Below the pieces are notes generated by a model, which saw nothing but the letters and a program-made list of their open reading frames with translations, was not told the origin of the DNA and did not search any database. Below are positions 53,984 through 55,700 of a stretch of DNA of 55,700 nt, one piece after another (within the stretch, counting starts at the first letter, position 1; each line of letters starts with the position of its first letter). This DNA is from Flavobacteriales bacterium (GTDB lineage Bacteria; Bacteroidota; Bacteroidia; Flavobacteriales_F; PHOS-HE28). The translations under genes were made by a program, and so were the position numbers. The stretch is from assembly GCA_020635715.1 (NCBI GenBank), contig JACJZG010000020.1, forward strand, positions 1 to 55,700, read 5' to 3'.

Positions 53984-54004
53984 GCGGCCATCCCCGAACC
54001 ATGG

Positions 54005-54028
54005 CGAAGGCTCCTGCGGGAGCCTTCG
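54005..54028 (+). terminator. Intrinsic terminator after the peroxiredoxin gene
   Basis: A perfect 10-bp stem CGAAGGCTCC/GGAGCCTTCG with loop TGCG lies 21 bp after the peroxiredoxin stop, followed by TTGCTTTC. Confidence 0.8.
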
Positions 54029-54069
54029 TTGCTTTCGGTGGTGATGATGGTCACACAAACCCGGAAAGC

Positions 54070-54112
54070 TGACGTACATCACAGAAAGGCGAAAACCATG
54101 CAGGGACCTTTG
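54070..54112 (+). promoter_or_regulatory. Operator and -7 box of the MBL-rhodanese gene
   Basis: TGACGTACATCA (54070-54081) precedes GACCTTTG (54105-54112). The centre-to-TTTG distance is 33.5 bp. The transcript would start near 54118, 37 bp before the ATG at 54155. Confidence 0.65.
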
Positions 54113-54154
54113 TCTCGATAACCGACCGTGACAGGTCCAGAATCCGAACAAGCC

Positions 54155-55567
54155 ATGACCATCAAACAGATCTACACCGGGTGCATCGCCCATGCGGCGT
54201 ACTACCTGGAAAGCAACGGTGAAGCGGCCATCTTCGATCCGCTGCGTGAGGTACAGCCCTACATCGACCGCGCCACAGCGGACAAGGCGAGGATCAAGTA
54301 CGTCTTCGAGACCCACTTCCATGCCGACTTCGTGAGCGGCCACCTCGACCTGGCGAAGAAGACCGGGGCCACCATCGTGTACGGCCCCACCGCGAAGCCC
54401 GGCTTCGAAGCGCATGTGGCCACCGACGGCGAGGTGTTCAACGTTGGCCAGGCGAAGGTGAAGGTGATCCATACGCCGGGTCACACCATGGAAAGCACCA
54501 CCTATCTGCTCATCGATGAGAACGGGAAGGAGCACGGCATCATCACCGGCGACACGCTCTTCATCGGCGACGTGGGCCGCCCCGACCTGGCACAGCATGT
54601 GATCGCCGACCTCACGGAGGACAAGCTGGCCGGATATCTCTACGATTCACTGCGGAACAAGATCATGCCGCTGGCAGATGACCTCATCGTATACCCGAAC
54701 CACGGTGCCGGCAGCGCCTGCGGCAAGATGATGAGCAAGGAGACCACGGACACGCTTGGCAACCAGAAACGCACGAACTACGCCCTCGACCCCAAGTTGA
54801 CGAAGGAGGAGTTCAAGAAAGCGCTTCTCACCGGCTTAACACCGCCCCCCGGTTACTTCCCGAAGAACGTGCTGATGAACATCAAGGGCTACGAGTCCTT
54901 GGACACGGTGATGGAGCGCGGCAGGCGTGCCCTGACGCCGGACCAGTTCGAGGTGGTGGCGAACGAGGAGCGCCCGCTGGTCCTGGATACCCGGCCCGCG
55001 TCGGTCTTCGCGCAAGGCTTCATTCCCAACAGCATCAACATCGGGCTGGACAGCAACTTCGCCATGTGGGTGGGTGAGATGATCACCGACATCAAGCAGG
55101 CGATCCTGCTGGTGACCGAGCCCGGCAAGGAAGAGGAGAGCATCATCCGGCTGAGTCGCGTGGGCTACGACAACACCATCGGCTACCTCGCGGGTGGTTT
55201 CGAAGCGTGGAAAGCCGCCGGCAAGCAAATGGACAGCGTGAACCGGATCACCGCTGAGGAGTTCGCGAAGCGCTTCGCCACCAAGCCGCTCGTCTTCGAT
55301 GTGCGCAAGAAGAGCGAGTTCGACAGCGAGCATGTCGAGGGAGCGGTGAACGTACCCTTGAACCGGATCAACGAGCACCTGGCTGAATTCCCGAAGGACA
55401 AGCCCTTCATCCTGCATTGTGCGGGCGGCTACCGCAGCATGATCGCCGCCAGCATCCTGAAGGCTCGAGGCTGGGATGACTTCGTGGACGTCGAGACCGG
55501 TTTCAATGGGATCAAGAAGACCGGGGTGAGGGTGACGGAATACGTGTGCCCGACGACCCTGCTCTGA
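54155..55567 (+). CDS. MBL-fold persulfide-dioxygenase-type protein with two rhodanese domains
   Basis: A 470-residue protein. The N-terminal metallo-beta-lactamase domain has T-H54-F-H56-A-D58-F-V-S-G-H63 and the later TPGHTMESTTY and GDTLFIGDVGRPDL motifs of the ETHE1/persulfide-dioxygenase group, which oxidises glutathione or other persulfides to sulfite. Two rhodanese domains follow. The first (about 265-360) has no active-site cysteine (LLVTEPGKEEES). The second has C422 in FILHC-AGGYRS and should be active. The start at 54155 begins MTIKQIYTGCIAHAAYYLES. It completes a path from sulfide (SQR) to persulfide to sulfite. Confidence 0.93.
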   Translation: MTIKQIYTGCIAHAAYYLESNGEAAIFDPLREVQPYIDRATADKARIKYVFETHFHADFVSGHLDLAKKTGATIVYGPTAKPGFEAHVATDGEVFNVGQAKVKVIHTPGHTMESTTYLLIDENGKEHGIITGDTLFIGDVGRPDLAQHVIADLTEDKLAGYLYDSLRNKIMPLADDLIVYPNHGAGSACGKMMSKETTDTLGNQKRTNYALDPKLTKEEFKKALLTGLTPPPGYFPKNVLMNIKGYESLDTVMERGRRALTPDQFEVVANEERPLVLDTRPASVFAQGFIPNSINIGLDSNFAMWVGEMITDIKQAILLVTEPGKEEESIIRLSRVGYDNTIGYLAGGFEAWKAAGKQMDSVNRITAEEFAKRFATKPLVFDVRKKSEFDSEHVEGAVNVPLNRINEHLAEFPKDKPFILHCAGGYRSMIAASILKARGWDDFVDVETGFNGIKKTGVRVTEYVCPTTLL

Positions 55568-55586
55568 CCCAATACCGAAAAGATGC

Positions 55587-55612
55587 AAGCCCCGGCCTTC
55601 CGACCGGGGCTT
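55587..55612. terminator. Bidirectional hairpin terminator
   Basis: AAGCCCCGG (55587-55595) pairs with CCGGGGCTT (55604-55612) around an 8-base loop. It lies between two convergent frames. Confidence 0.75.
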
Positions 55613-55615
55613 CGT

Positions 55616-55699
55616 CTATGGCGCCGGATCGACAGCCACCGCAAGGGTGAGTTGTCGCGGATCGATCGCGAGTTCCTCCACATGCCCCATGGCATCACG
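55616..55699 (-). CDS. Possible C-terminal end of a further gene
   Basis: The minus-strand frame is open from the window edge and ends at a TAG (55618-55616) 3 bp beyond the terminator. The 27 visible residues include MGHVEELAIDPRQLTLAVAV and then DPAP. Too short to identify; position after the hairpin supports a convergent gene. Confidence 0.4.
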   Translation of the reverse strand, partial: RDAMGHVEELAIDPRQLTLAVAVDPAP

Positions 55700-55700
55700 C

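Noticed and set aside
55429..55698. 89-codon minus-strand frame across the end of the MBL-rhodanese gene
   Set aside because: It overlaps the conserved rhodanese coding region and the terminator; the frame ending at 55616 just beyond the hairpin is a better candidate.

Overview
The window looks like a GC-rich member of the Bacteroidota, most likely Flavobacteriales. Type IX secretion (T9SS) proteins dominate it: four PorP/SprF or PorE-type envelope genes, three proteins ending in gliding-motility-type (type B) sorting domains, and at least two with type A sorting tails. Bacteroidota-type -7 boxes (TAnnTTTG) lie just upstream of several genes. No single marker fixes the genus.

Layout. 1-5.9 kb is an accessory stretch around hppD (4-hydroxyphenylpyruvate dioxygenase). 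It holds a DinD C-terminus, a GHKL ATPase with a nuclease-like C-terminus, an AlbA/Schlafen-type protein and a uracil-DNA glycosylase. The last 60-70 bp of hppD recurs after each inserted gene, so the 3' end of hppD looks like a repeated insertion point. 5.9-8.1 kb is a four-gene cluster led by an ECF sigma factor. 8.2-21 kb is mostly core-type: a lipoprotein metallopeptidase, MscS and a low-affinity iron permease homologue, a T9SS cargo, aspS, a DUF898/M48 pair, a nucleoside deaminase, tRNA-Gln, a DUF2723 membrane glycosyltransferase and a polysaccharide deacetylase.

21.0-44.9 kb is one co-directional (minus) T9SS type B locus of about 24 kb. In transcription order it reads: type B protein, PorP/SprF, giant SprB-like repeat protein, PorP/SprF, giant Ig-like-repeat protein, PorP/SprF, PorE-like OmpA protein. 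Each sorting-domain protein is followed directly by its own PorP/SprF paralogue. The two giant genes carry many frame breaks here, concentrated in the tandem repeats (about 25.85-32.5 kb and 34.25-35.8 kb, plus one near 37.69 kb). Unpolished sequence error in repeats is the simplest explanation, but real decay cannot be excluded.

45.1-55.6 kb is a sulfide/persulfide and thiol-redox island. It contains a cysteine-dioxygenase-like protein, a PAS histidine kinase, a response regulator fused to a Crp-type output, DUF983, a cysteine-rich Crp/Fnr regulator, periplasmic rhodanese, thioredoxin, a frameshifted DUF2892 gene, sulfide:quinone oxidoreductase, a T9SS-secreted propeller protein, a 1-Cys peroxiredoxin and an MBL-rhodanese persulfide-dioxygenase-type protein. 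Five promoters share one architecture: a TGA-N6-TCA palindrome whose centre lies exactly 33.5 bp from the first T of a TTTG-type -7 box. Two of the palindromes sit between divergent operons and fit in both or one direction. This predicts a local Crp/Fnr-controlled sulfur regulon and is the strongest non-coding signal I found.
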